Positions 1 through 12,690 of a stretch of DNA of 64,000 nt are shown here, piece after piece. Source of the stretch: Gymnorhina tibicen (lineage: Eukaryota; Chordata; Aves; Passeriformes; Artamidae). Numbering within the stretch: position 1 is the stretch's first letter; every line of letters starts with the position of its first letter. Under the pieces are notes generated by a model. The model ran no database searches and had not been told where the DNA came from. It was given only the letters and a program-made list of their open reading frames with translations. The stretch covers positions 1,372,010 through 1,436,009 of the forward strand of contig VXAZ01006779.1 of the NCBI GenBank assembly GCA_013399875.1, written 5' to 3'. The position numbers were made by a program, and so were the translations under genes.

Positions 1-3000
1 TTCAGCTACAGCACCCTTGGGAGGCCGAGCAACTGGAGCAAACTTGGATCACAACTGGCAGCAAATTGCAAACTCTTGGGAATCACCCTTCCCACACCCC
101 CTAAATTTTTGGAAGGCCCACCTCCTAACTTACAGCCACTTTTTGGTGTTGAGTCAGATTTTCATGTGACATTTTCTGTAAAAAAGAACAGAGTTTCTTG
201 AACTTAATCCATCCAAATTATTTTTTTGTTTAATTCTCACTAACAGACATACACTTGCTGAGAAAAACTCCTTTTTCAGTACGGTTTGGAAAATACAATA
301 ACAAAATACAATACTTCACAAGTTAAATGTGAAGTTTCACACCTATATGAAAAGTTAACTAGATGATTTTTGATGAATTCTATTTCAGTGAAAAACTGAA
401 AACACCCCAGTTAGGATATTTTGCAGATACATTTTTTCAAAAAAAAAATCTATCCTGAATTTTTTTATGTTTGACATCATTTAAGTTTTTAAGTGCAACA
501 AATGAAATGGATATTTGAAACAAGTTCGATGTTTTATTTCAAGTAAAAAATTAACACTTTTCCCCCCCGATTTTGTCATCCACCATGAAAAACTTTTAGT
601 TTTCATCTAGCAAACCCAGTACTTATTTCTCTTCTACTATATCCTAATCCACCCTTTGAATGAAGAAAAACTTATTGCTGCATATCTTTACCTACCTATG
701 GAGGGTCAAAGGCTAGCACTCCATATTTCAAGAAATAAATACAAGTAAAAATTTCTCCCTATTCTGTCATATCCTCAACAGCCATGCTGTTAGCCAGCAT
801 TTCACAGCTGAAACAGTTTGTCTCCTTTCTCTGCAAATGCATACTCTACTTACAATACATAACTTAAAAGTAACGCTGCTGGCTGCAGTGTTCGTGAATA
901 AAACAGTCCAAAACACATATGCTGTTAACATCAGCGAGTGATTATCTATTGTGTAGGAACACAAAAAAGTAATCAAACAAATAATATAGAGGCCCTTACA
1001 GAGTTTCTTAAAAATAAAGTCTGCATAAGTTTTGATGATGTTTCTTAATCATATCCGTTTCATTAAGTTGTGAACAATTAGACACATATTATGATGTAAA
1101 GAGCAGGTTCTATATAAAGAATTTTTGTTGCTGAAGACAGCATGAGAACTTTTTAAGGTCTTGCTAGGAATAGTGCACTTATTTTTAGATATTATTTTTT
1201 AATATAAATTATAACAGATTGTTATACTTGCACACCCAGTTTGGGGAGTTTTTTCCACATTCCCCTAGATTTTCTGAAAAATTTTCTTCTGTACTGTCCT
1301 CATAAATAACAAAGTCAGCTAAATAAAAGTTGTTGTGAAAGAGTATGCTAAATGATTTTTTTTTTCTTTGCACTGGCCTAGCAAATTAGAAATCCAAATC
1401 CAATTCAAACTTCAGCTGGAAGTTCTTTGTTCCGCTCAGTAATCACCACTCTCCTCTTAAATATCAAATATTATCTTTTTTAAATTCTGTAGACTTTTAC
1501 TTAATATCAGTGGGAACACTGCACAAAGTTTTCATGAAAAAATGCAATTTAGAATGTTCATGCTTTGAATGCAACTGGGTTTTGTTGATCAAATAGAACA
1601 GAAAATGCAATATCCCCACACTGTATTTAACAAGCTCAATCAATATATTTTTAGTTGCATATAATGTCAGTCTATTTTTTTAACCATTAGTGGAATAAAG
1701 GAGAAATCTAATATATGTCCAGATTAGTGATTAAATTTCTTCCTAAATAACCTTGATAAAAAACTTGCAGTGTTTGTATTTTTCTGCAGTGTCTTCTAAC
1801 TCCAAAAGTAATTTTCTTCAAGAGACATTATGGAACTCTAGATTAATCTTGTTGGTCTTAGTCTTCATTTATTAAAGTAGCACATACTGCTACTCAACAG
1901 CCCAGCTTGTATGAATGCGTTCATATCTCTGCACCTGAGTAAGGATTTGTAATTTATAATATGGTTTTGCACATTGTTACCAAGTCAGAGACAGATTTAG
2001 CTCTGTGGAAGTGATTATCACTTTCAAACCGTTGCACATAAGCTATGGTTATCTTCAAAATACCTCCAGGCCCACCTCCTTATTTTAAAGATAAGGAAGG
2101 AAGAAACAAGGAATTACAGAGGTTTTCTCCAGATCCCACAGAAAACCATGTCAGAGCACATAACACATTCAGTTCTCTTGTATCTCCATCTTGTATCCCA
2201 GTCTTACAACCAGGCTTCCTTTCGCTGCTGCAGATAAAATTGTAAGGTTCTGTGAAGAAAAATTCTCTAAGGTCTGGAATATAGCCCTGCACAGCTAACA
2301 GCTAGAAACAAATACTCATATACAAAATAAGCAGAGCTGGAGGGAGAACAGAGGGAGAATGCAAAAAAGGCAAGTCTAAGAATTTAATTTAGAAAGGAAC
2401 ATTTTCAGAAACAGATATTCAGTCTCTAATATCATGTTAAACAAGGTTGAAAAACCTTAGTTTAATCAACTGCTTTTCCACAAATGAAATTCAAACCAGA
2501 ATGAATTGCTTCATCCTCAGAAGACACATAAGGCTGATGATCCTCAGGCTGAAGCATCTCTTATAAAGCACGTGGAGAAACTCCTGCTAACTCACAGCTA
2601 CTTACAGAGAATGCCTTTCTTGAGCCTTGCTGTACAGATGAGACAGGTCAGATGCAGGAGGAAAGCACACAGGTGCACTTAGGAAACATTCCATATCCTG
2701 CCCTGAATTCAGGTTGAAATCTTGGGTAAAGTCATGCCTACAATCTTCAGCTTCCCCTTCAAGTGATGCTGAGTTTTTACTATGCTTCTCCTAAGGGCAA
2801 TGCTGGGTACTAAGTTTCTCCCAAAAATATTAAAAACTGAATACTTATAGGCAAGAAAGTAAAAACAAGTATATAGAGCTAATATGATGATATACAGTCA
2901 TGCCTGCACCAATAATGCATATTAAGCTTACAGTCTGGTAACACTGTTTTTTTTATAACACACTATTAAGATTAATGAGATTTACTAACATTAAATATTT

Positions 3001-4832
3001 GAAACCAACAAAATACCATGATTAAAATCAAGATACATTTCTGAACTCTTTTCCTAGCTGCCTTTCTTTCATCTTTTTACTGAAAAACATGTAGGTCCCA
3101 GCTGTGTTTATATTTTCAAGGTTTAAAAATAAATTTTTTAAAATCAAGCTTTGCCCAGACCACTGCTTAATCCCCAGCACTGCTGAATATGAACAAATAA
3201 ATAAATGAGTTAAGAGGCACTCAGTCAGTATTTGAACATACTGACTATGCAAAACTCAGATGACAAGTATCAACTTTTTTCTATTAGGTTAAAACTAAAA
3301 ATCTCAGAGGACCCTTATTTCACTAAGGACTAAATTGTACTGGATGTACAGACAAGGGTACCAGCAATGAAGTGATAGAGGTTCTAAACTCAGTTCTTCC
3401 AGGATACATCACTGACAATAAAAAACATAACTTTGATGAAAATTACATAAGTTATACTAACAGGATAAATGCTAATGACTAGCTGAAATATCTGAAAATA
3501 CAGTTTATTACAGTTATTAAGTATATAGTATTTTTTTAAAAACCAAACATAGATGATCAACATGACCTTCAGATTAATAGAATAAAATCATTCACTGAGA
3601 ATATTCAAGAGGCTTCAAATTCTATTTGAAATTTTGCATTTTTTCTGATTACTTTTTTTCCCCCAAAGGCTCTGAAATAAAACTGAATAGCTATAATTAA
3701 ATTGCAACCCCGATTCATATAATTTCTCTTCAACGTACCATACAGTAATATAGTAAATTGCAAGCATCTAATATGCCACAACATAACTTAGAAAAAACAG
3801 ATTTAGAGGTGGGGGAAGCAGTAAAGTAAATTTCCTGGTCTGACAGACTTCAGAAAAGGATGATGTTATGTAAAACATTTTGAAGGTAATCACCAGTAAG
3901 TCTGAATCTTACAAAAGATGTCTTGTAGGAATAATAAATACAGGAAAACTGTATACAGAGAAAAGTATGACAGAAAAAAAGTAGCCATAAATGCAAAGGC
4001 AATGCTTATCTGGAAGGATAGTGCTGCTAAGGAAGTGCTGCTAAGGAAGAGAGTCCCGAAGTGTGAATCCTAGTTAGTCTTAAAAAAGACACTTCTGATG
4101 AAGAAAACAGAATAGTGTTCTGTAACATTGCATTGGAAAAACAAGGTTGAAATACCGCTCACTGAAACAGCAGAAAAGCCAGATTTCTTTAATCTAGAAG
4201 GGAAGAATTTGATCCTGAGGAACTTAAACCAAGAGAAATTCCTAGCAGAAATGTCTTTCATTCACTTTGCTAGATCAATGTGGTAAACAGTTTTTTGCTA
4301 TTAAAAAGGGTTCCTTTCTAAGGAGGAAGAGCTACTGTCTAGCCCTAGGAAACATCAACATCCTGGCATTTGGATGATGGTCACTGAAATTCTAGTGAAG
4401 TATTTTGCTGGTGGCACAAATAAATGTACTTAAAAATGTATTTATCTGTTATGGACTTAGACATTGATGTTTTGTCAGTGTTTAAGAAACTGAACAATCA
4501 GATCATTTCCATGCTTCAAAATACTTACTAGACTGATTTTCAACAGCAATACATCTTGCCAGTGGATAGTCCCTACTCATTATCAATCATTACCAATATG
4601 TATTCAAAGCAACTATTCATTCTAAGTGGATTTTAGAGCCAGAAAACGTAATACTTCTTTATGGACTCTGATGTGAAGCGTGTGACTTCACTGATATCCT
4701 CATCTATTGGTATCAGGACGTTTGTCCACGTATCATTTATTGGCGTCTGCAATAGTTGATTTGTGCTGCTCAAAAGGTAGATTTGGGTGATGGATGACGT
4801 GGCCACACACCAGTTCTAAAGAGTGGCTCTCT
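1..4832. other. AT-rich unique sequence, no gene seen
   Basis: No reading frame here exceeds about 80 codons, and none resembles a known protein or a repeat-derived protein. I see no repeat family I can name. The one small structure is a 14-bp perfect tandem duplication at 4021-4048. It is best described as intergenic or intronic DNA; the sequence cannot separate these. Confidence 0.6.
4021..4048. repeat. Perfect 14-bp tandem duplication
   Basis: The unit GTGCTGCTAAGGAA occurs twice back to back (4021-4034 and 4035-4048) without mismatch. It looks like a replication-slippage duplication; no function is suggested. Confidence 0.85.
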
Positions 4833-4837
4833 AGTTG

Positions 4838-5360
4838 TGTCCTAGGTTGCAATGTAAGATGTAACCAATAGTATGTATTCAATTATCATCTTCACAAGCT
4901 GTTAAAGCAGGTGGGGCAGTGCTCATTATCTCCTACCATGACTCACCCCTGATAACTCCCTCTGGGGGCTATCTCTGTTTAATGGGTTATCAAGGACCCA
5001 CCGCATGAGTCACAGAACTACATCACCCCATTGTGAGATGCTCCGCCCAGGGGGACGAGCCAAGCATGCCCATGTGGATATAATCTGGGGTTTGGAACCC
5101 CACAAGCAGCCCTTTCCCTCTGCATTCTCAGAGGACAAGAGCTACCATTGGACCTTCAGGTGAAAAAACAGACCTTTCTACAGGATCACAGCTTCGACAG
5201 GACCACTTCATCTGGACTGCTACCACCACTCTGACTAACAGGGTGTAGGTTGTATCCTGACTCTGACAGTGTTCTGGTACTATTGCATTTTTTTTAATTT
5301 TCCTATTAAATTATAATTCTGACCTGTGATCTCCCTCTAGTTTGTTTTCAAACTAGTACA
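4838..5360 (+). mobile_element. Solo LTR with 5-bp target-site duplication (inverted partner at 59697)
   Basis: The element begins TGTCCTAGG and ends CTAGTACA. It is bracketed by the perfect 5-bp direct repeat AGTTG at 4833-4837 and 5361-5365, as expected for a retroviral integration. A TATA-like GGATATAATC lies near 5077, and an ATTAAA polyadenylation-type signal near 5306 gives the plus orientation. No internal retroviral sequence is attached, so it is a solo LTR. A copy alike at about nine bases in ten lies on the minus strand at 59697-60221. The 5-bp duplication fits ERVL or ERV1 types. The family name is not certain. Confidence 0.85.
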
Positions 5361-5365
5361 AGTTG

Positions 5366-8235
5366 AAAAATAAGGGAACACCTCATGCACTGCTGCAGTA
5401 ACAGACAACAGTAGTACTAATTCTCATGAGTACTTGAAATTGCAATGTCTGGAGGAAAGGTGGGAGACATTTCCCTGACCAACCTGAGTTTCTGAATATT
5501 ACCAGGATATGATTGCAAAGTTTTCACAGTACAGACACCTCAGGCTACACATTCTAACTGTGCTCCCTGCCCAAGTATGGATGAATGGAAGATTAGCCTG
5601 TGACTGGAGGAGATTCCATGAAAGGACATACTTTCTATACACTGTTTAGGTATTTTCTTCCAGTGTATAGATTATGCATGAATTCTCATCTCTAGGGAGA
5701 AAACACCTAACTAGATAATGTCTACGTAGAGCCAGATTTGAACATCAACTTCCTGCACCAGTGGGTGATGAGAAAACACACCCTCATGTGAGCAAGAAAC
5801 AAAAAGGGATTTTGTCAGTATATGGTGACTGGTGTATACAGAGGAGATGAGTCTGATCAAAATCCTTGCTGCTATAGACTTTGATAGTGCTCTTAGGGGT
5901 TCTATCTCTGAGCATGCTAGATGCCAGAGAACCTAGCATTCCTGTGGTTTTGTTCACGCCAATTAACTGTTTGGAGAAAAAAACAAGACTCATCCGTTAC
6001 CAGTCAGTTACCAAGACATGGATCTGACTGTTAGGATTCAGAACCTTTGCCAGTGTATCAATTTGTTCAGGCATTTTTCACATCATGCAGCAAAACTCTG
6101 CTATCAGGTTATATATAGTGACCCTGGTGGCCAGCCAGTCCCACAAAATGAGGAAAAGGTGGTCTCCACCTCTTCTCAGAATGGGCAGAACCCATTCTTA
6201 CCAAAGTTCTATCTGCAGGCTGACTGCCTTTTCCTTGATATCTCACAGATTCTTATTTTTTCTTGAATCCTTGAGCTACTAACTGTTACTGTCTCAACAA
6301 TTTCATTTTTGTCTGCCTTCTCCCTTTTATTGTCATACATGGTTTTAGCTCACGTCCTTTCTCATTCCTTAGCAACAGACTTCATAATAAAATTGAATCA
6401 AGATCACACCACTGTGTTGTGCCAAATGAGGTCTGAAGTGACAGGCTGAAGGTTACAGTTTGCTATCACTGCAACTAGGAATGTCATTCAACACCTGCTC
6501 ATTAAATACATTCAGTGCCATGTAAAAACCAAAGGCCAGAAGCAAGAATGGATAATGATCCCAGTCTATCGTGAATCTAAGCCACTTATAGTACAAAGAG
6601 CTGGTAGAGACCTGGAAAAGAGCTTCAGATTGAGAAATGGGAATTGGCCTTTTTTTCTTGAAAAAGGGGATTAACCCCACCAAGTCAGTATACTGCAACT
6701 GAATTTCTCAGAACATGTGGTTCGTATTGCTTGAATCTGAAAGTGTTCTTTAATAACAGAAAGTAACTAATATGACTAGTTCATACTAGTTCAGCTAGTA
6801 ACTAATATGAAAGTAACTATACTCAAAACACTGTGATGGACTGCTATTTGAAAAAAAGTCCATCCCCACATATCTTATGTAAAGTCAAGATTTAGTTATT
6901 ATAACTGAAATCCTAACTGATCAGTGAATTACAGAAGTCCAGATCTAATTTTAGAAAAAGAAAAACTGAAAGAATGCTACTCTATTAAAAACTATCAAAA
7001 CAAATAATAGTAACATAGTTTTAACTACTCACATTTCCAAGTAGCTGCCTCTTTTTAATGTTATAGTCACTCTTCTGCTCTCCAGCCAGGCCCTAAGATT
7101 GATGTCTTCAGTCTGGACTGTTGGGAGTGAGGAGGAAGGTAAAGCAAAACCACAGTATTTCCTTCATCCTTTTCTGACAGGTTTATTTAAGGTTAAGGTT
7201 AATTTATCATGTTATTTATCATGTTTATTTAAGGTTAAGGTTTATTTATCATGTTGATGGTTTCCTCCTCCTCACTCTGGATCTGTTTGGCGTAATTTTA
7301 TGTATTTCCTGACACATTTTTACACCTTGTTTTCTTCACTGTCAGCAAGTCCATGTTGCATTGAAATTTTGTAGTTCCTTCTTTTCATGTTCCCTACCAT
7401 CACAGCAGTTAGGACTGAGGGAAGCTTGGCCATGTGTAGAGAGAAAGTACTTGGCAAACTGATTTTCTGGTCTGACCAGAAAATTGTGTCTCATTCTCAG
7501 TAAGCTGGAGTGGGTAGCCTGTGTGTGAACTAGAAAAATAATGGGGCCTTTGTGAGATGAGCTGTTTCTAGAAGCTGCTCTTAACAGGAAGTTGTTTGTA
7601 AAAGGTACAGTTTAGCCCAATGCACAGTTCTGATGAAAGAAACAATTCAAAGAAAGTAATCTAATGTAGTGCCTCAATTCAGAGATATCTGTTGTATAAA
7701 ATGACCAGAAAGGCAGAGGCTGCCCAAACTGGGAGGATAGATCAAACTGACAAGAAAAAAATATAATAGCAATAATTGCTATAAGTCTCCAGGGTTCAAT
7801 AAGGAAACTGGTCAGAGATTTGGAACTGACTTATGAAGATAGAAGTTAAAACATTTATCATAGCAAATCTCATTTAGTTTGACGGTCAGAAACAAATATG
7901 AAATGTGGAAATGTTAAGAGATAAAACATAATATACTGTCTTCACTGTCCAGGAGAGTATGCAAAACAAGGAATTCAGTCTTTCTTGGTTTTAGTGATAG
8001 GGACACACGGGTACATTTTTTTATAATATACCAAAGTTTATGAATCTTTGCATTTAATAATAATTGCAGCTTTAGTTGTATGAAATGCTGGCCAAAGCAT
8101 ATTGTCTTCAGGCCTTTCAAATGAGAAACTGAATTACAGGACGAGACATGTTCTTCACACGTAACAAAGCTTTCCTTGTAAGACGGTGCATTACATCCAA
8201 ATCAGGAAAAAATACATAAACATATAATTGTAGTC
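5366..8235. other. Unique AT-rich sequence with two small local duplications
   Basis: I see no gene or named transposon. A 14-bp unit beginning AGTAACTAATATGA occurs at 6762-6775 and again at 6797-6810. A roughly 33-bp unit is tandemly repeated at 7181-7256. Short reading frames (the longest about 80 codons) show no recognisable protein. Confidence 0.6.
7181..7256. repeat. Near-perfect two-copy tandem repeat, unit about 33-42 bp
   Basis: The string GTTTATTTAAGGTTAAGG starts at 7181 and recurs at 7223. Each copy is followed by an ATTTATCATGTT stretch, and the first copy has an extra ATTTATCAT. This is a simple local duplication in AT-rich DNA. Confidence 0.8.
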
Positions 8236-8241
8236 AAGGAC

Positions 8242-8813
8242 TGTGGAGGCCGGTGGACCTACAGACTTGGGGAGCAAGGGAGTCCATTGGTGGGACAGTC
8301 CCTAAGCCAAAAGATCCTCCCCAGGTTAGGGACACAGAAAAGGCCTCTCCCAGGATCCTTTGCTTCATTATGTTAGCGTAACCCAGTTCTGCCTCCCTGG
8401 TTCGCCAGTTGGCTTTCCTGCCCCCATATGCCTTATATGTCCTTCCCTAGAAAATTCTCCCTTCCCTGCTCTCCCATTGGCCCTTGTTCCTTTGCCACTC
8501 CCTCAGAGTTTCCCCACTGGCTCCCGTACCCTAGCCCCAGCTGTGTACCGCCCTCTTGCCCTCAGACCATTGGTCCCTGATGCTCTCTCTGGAGCCGGTT
8601 CCCCAGCTTGTTCTGGGTCTTCGTCAGTGGAGCCCTTCAGGTGCATGGCTGAAATAAACCTCTCCCGTGGAACCCTACACGAAGACCCTTCCCGTCTCTT
8701 TGCCGTCGACATGTCGAAGAAGCTATCCGGTGTGTGTGTGTGCGTGAGTGTAGTGGCTCTGCTGGAGACACTTTCAGAAGGTTGCAGCACCCACCAGAAC
8801 ACCCACCATGACA
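8242..8813 (+). mobile_element. Solo LTR, likely ERV
   Basis: A GC-richer block stands out from AT-rich flanks. It starts TGTGGAGGCC and has a TATA-like CTTATATG near 8423. An AATAAA signal lies at about 8653 in CTGAAATAAACC, followed by a U5-like tract and a GT-rich run. The most likely 3' end is ATGACA at 8813. Flanking AAGGAC (8236-8241) and AAGAAC (8814-8819) could be a 6-bp target-site duplication with one change. The 158-codon frame running through it (8360-8836) has no protein likeness. The right boundary is less sure than the left. Confidence 0.65.
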
Positions 8814-8819
8814 AAGAAC

Positions 8820-9644
8820 TTACACAGAATTTATAAAACATGTTTTACTGAATGAAAGGTTTACTTTGATTCATTACGTGATTACTAAAGCAAATTTATT
8901 TGTGAATTAAATGCCTGTAAATACTATGCTGACTAAAATTTCTTTCAAAAGCTTCGTAAAAGATCAATTTCTGTTCAAAAAACAAAAGGAAAAAACCCAG
9001 CCACATAAAAACTCAGCTTTGGAGGAATTTGGAGAAAGTGATATTTACATGACATGACCCTTTAAAAGGTAATGTACAACCAAGGCAGAACACAAAAACA
9101 GGACGATAATAAAGGGGCATGAGGATGTAAGAAATTAAAGAGGAGAGAGAGAAAGCAATCACTGGGAAAAATAATAAACAATGAGAAAAAAAGATGTGCT
9201 CTTCTCTATATTAAAAAAAACGATTGCTGGGGAAACAGAGAAGGAAATACAGGCTTAATTGAGACACAGTAGATGTAGGCTTTGGAACCAGCTTTTTTAC
9301 CAGAAAAAAACAAAAACAAAACAAATTTCAATAAATTATTTTAACATTAAAAAAATAAGAAAGGATGAAAAGGTGAAAGTGGGGCAAATACTAAAATTCA
9401 TCTAAGAGAAAATAATGCAAGAGCTGGCTCTGCAATGGAGAGAAAGAAGAATATTGAGGTGGAATATATATTCAGTGGGAAAATTCTGGGAATGATCCAT
9501 CCTTATATGCTTATGCAAAATGTGTAAATTTTGAGAACATAGCAGTGACATCATCATAAGTAGTAGATACTTAGAGTGAACTATTAATGACCTCAGAATA
9601 AGGGCATATGTGTGAATAAATTTGCCCATAACTCTATTAGTTCC
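8820..9644. other. Unique AT-rich sequence, nothing recognised
   Basis: This stretch is A-rich, with short poly-A runs near 9210-9360. No reading frame resembles a protein, and I see no repeat family. Confidence 0.6.
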
Positions 9645-10681
9645 CCTGTCAGGACACTACACCTGGAATATTGTGTTCAGTTTTGGTACCTGATGTGCAA
9701 AAGAGATGTGTGCAGGCTGGAGAGGGTCCAGAGAAGGGCAACAGAGGTGATCAAATGCCGCTGTGTGGCCTGGCTGGTGGAGGAAACTGTTGCTTTTCCC
9801 TAAGAATTCCTGGCTCAGGAACTCCTGGCGGTGTCCGGGCACCTCGCATACAGCTTCTCCCTCACCGTGCGATGGAGGCACGCGGCCAAGCCCACACAGA
9901 GCTTGCTAGCTCGAGCGGTATCAGAAGTAAAGAGTCCAGAGATGGCTCTTGCGAGGGATCCGATGTTTATTCTGACCGGCACGCAGGCTGGCCAGGTAGC
10001 AAGAGGGCGGGCCCCGCCCACCAAGTTCTTTATCAAGGGACAGAGACAGGGGAGGAGGGACAACAGCTGAGGGCCAATGTGGTGTGACCCAAGGTTAGAG
10101 TGACCGTCTGGCTGCTGACCAACCAGGGGGACCCTCCTCACAGAGGTCACAAGACCAGGTGAGGGGATCCTGGCCAGCTGACTTGTGGGGGGTGTCAGAT
10201 CTCTGAATTCACCCACCACCGAGCTGCTGAGCCCCCTGGTTCCCCAGCCATCCCAGCTGGTGGCTCGGGGACTACAACAATCAAAGGACTGGGAAGCCTG
10301 CCATATGAAGAAAGGCTGCAAGAACCTGATTTGTACAACCTGGGAAAAAGAAGGTTCAGGAGAGCCTTCATTGCCATGTTCCAGTGTTTAAAGGGTGGCT
10401 ACAGAGGAGATGGAGACTCCTTTTTTACAAGGAGTCACTGGTACAAGTTACTCCTGGGGTGATTCCTATTAGATAAAAAAGGAAAATTTTTCACAATGAG
10501 ACAATGAGCCATTGGAATAATCTTCCCAGGGAAGTGGTGGATTCCACAATGTAGAACATTTCTAAGATTCAGCTGGACGGGGTGCTGGGCCATCTTGTCT
10601 AGATCATGCTCTTGCCAAGAAAAGTTGGACCACATGATCCTTGAGGTCCCCTTCCAGCCTGGTATTCTACAATTCTAAGAT
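9645..10681 (+). mobile_element. CR1 LINE 3' end, interrupted by an LTR
   Basis: Bases 9645-9755 encode the end of the CR1 reverse-transcriptase protein, including the motif [13 protein letters not shown], in the frame starting at 9612. Bases 10280-10681 carry the rest of the CR1 3' end and its untranslated tail, closing with the avian CR1-type ending near ATTCTACAATTCTAAGA. The two parts join neatly at ATCAAA once the solo LTR at 9756-10279 is set aside. It is a 5'-truncated dead copy, as usual for CR1. Confidence 0.88.
9756..10279 (-). mobile_element. Class II (ERVK-like) solo LTR inside CR1
   Basis: On the minus strand the LTR begins TGTTGTAGTC and ends GCGGCA. It is flanked by perfect 6-bp direct repeats ATCAAA at 9750-9755 and 10280-10285, which also restore the interrupted CR1 sequence. 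An AATAAA signal (minus strand, near 9969) followed by a short U5 sets the orientation. The 6-bp duplication is typical of class II avian retroviruses. It is much GC-richer than its surroundings. Overlapping frames of 138 and 168 codons within it are by-products of that composition. Confidence 0.9.
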
Positions 10682-12419
10682 AATGCAGTCCTATTCACAC
10701 TTAAACAAACAAAAGTAAAATCTACTTATATTTCTTGGCAGGTTAATTCATTACACTGGACAATAATGTATACCAGTTAACATTTTAAAATGTCAAGCAG
10801 ATCTGTTTAATTGCATCAGCACCTTTGCAGATAGGAATATATAATTGTGATCTTCCAAATGGTCATATTAACAGTTAAGACAAATCTACATATATCAAAT
10901 AATGTAGAATATTTGTTGTAAAGTTCAAAGTACTTTGAATCAGTTCATGCAAGATTAGATAAGAACATGCAGAGGGCAGAAGGAAGATGGAGAACTGCAT
11001 ATTCAGCTAAATGTTGATTACCACAAATACAGAGGTTTCAATCTGAATTTGAAATCACAAAAAAAAGTATTTATCTGTTGTGTCAAAAATTTACATGCAA
11101 ACATAAACCCAAATATAAACTGAAACCAAAACTGTTACAAAGAGCTGTCTCATTACTCTGTGTGATCTGTTAAAATAATCCAAACACTTCACATTAGGTA
11201 ACACTGAAATTGAACTGGTAGGTTTTTAAGGATTGGTTTTGCAAAATAAACCAATAACATCAGTGTGTGTTCTCAATTTCTATATTTGCTCATGCAACTA
11301 TACATATATACACACCTTGAAACTGCAAAAAATATTATGTATTTTTTTAGTGGGTTTATCCACCAAAGCATATTAACTAAATCAATGAAACCAGGTTTTA
11401 AAATATACTCTGTTCTAATACTGCTGTTAGAAAAATGTTTTTTCCTTAAAACGTGTAAAATTGTTCATCTGGTTTGTGTTTCCATTTCTGAATATTTTAT
11501 TTTTCACTGCAGCACATTTATTCTTGATAGAAGGTTAGAAGTATGTAATAGTGACTTTGTCTGTGCCTACAACTGCCTGTACTGCCCATGAACTCATTAA
11601 AACCAGAATGATTCTCTGCTTCCTGGAACCCACATTTCACTCCATTCTGTTTAAAAAACAATAAATTCTTTAAACATCTGGAAAAGTGTATAAAACAAAT
11701 GTTTTATCCTCACTTTTTTATACAAAATAATGGCAATCCCAATCTGGCCAGCCCAAAGAAACAGCATACTATTTTGTAATAGCATCTTAATTTAATCCTT
11801 TAGAACTACCTTTTGCACTGGAAAATTTCTATGCTCGCATTCTATTTAAGAACACCTGGTGAAGAATTCAGATTTCAATTTTGCATACTAGGTAGACATG
11901 TTATACAGTATTTCAAGTAGCGTTTTGTCCCCTCTTGCCTTCTCCTTGATTCCATCTACACGATAAAAACTGCTTAGGGAATGAGCAGGCCTTCAATTTT
12001 ATTTTGTATTTACATCATTCAATATGCACAACCAGATCTTACTATTTTCCATACTAATGCAGGACCAAGAATACAATTAATAATTTCCTGTTGGGCTTTT
12101 CTGTATTATTGCTTATTGTTCTATCTAGACAATAATTTAAGGACTTTAATATTCACAGCTCAACCATTAAGCAAGAAGAGATTATTGTTCACACTTCACA
12201 GATGGGGTCTTGTTTCACTTAGTTTAAAATACTTTGTCTGAATGCCATAAAGATTGAATTCCAAGTTAAAAAACTATAGATTTTTTTAGAATTATTGATC
12301 ATTCACAGGTCTCATTCTCAGTGGAGAAGAAGTCTGCTTAAATGATGCAGGATTGAGTTCAAAACAAGGGAAGTAAATATTGTGTCCCTTTATCAAATCT
12401 GGATTTAAGCAACTTCTTT
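10682..12419. other. Unique AT-rich sequence, no gene seen
   Basis: The longest frame is about 108 codons (11265-11591, plus). It has hydrophobic low-complexity content and no family likeness. No repeats are recognised. Confidence 0.55.
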
Positions 12420-12423
12420 TAGC

Positions 12424-12690
12424 ATTCAGTGGAATTACAGAATAATTTAAATTGGAGGAGACCACTGGAAGCCATCTAATATAATTCCTGCCTTGGTTGT
12501 CCATGGCCTTGTTCAGTCAGGTCCATCTCCATGGACAGACAGTCCAATTTTTCCTAACAACCTATACAATACATTTTATTACCTTCATGGAAGAATTCTC
12601 TCTACATATCTAATAGGAATTTCCCTTGCTGCAACTTGTGTTTGCTGGTTCTTGTTCTGTTACCCTGCACTTCCAAGAATTGCACTCCGG
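12424..12690 (-). mobile_element. Diverged CR1 LINE 3' fragment
   Basis: The plus strand shows a decayed version of the reverse-complemented CR1 tail, beginning near an ACAGAATAATTTAAATTGGAGG stretch. Pieces matching the CR1 untranslated region follow up to about 12690. Many substitutions and small gaps mark it as an old copy. Confidence 0.6.

Noticed and set aside
8360..8836. 158-codon plus-strand frame
   Set aside because: It runs across the solo LTR at 8242-8813, including its promoter and polyadenylation signal, and resembles no protein.
9815..10321. 168-codon minus-strand and 138-codon plus-strand frames
   Set aside because: They cross the boundary between the class II LTR and CR1, so they cannot be ancestral genes.
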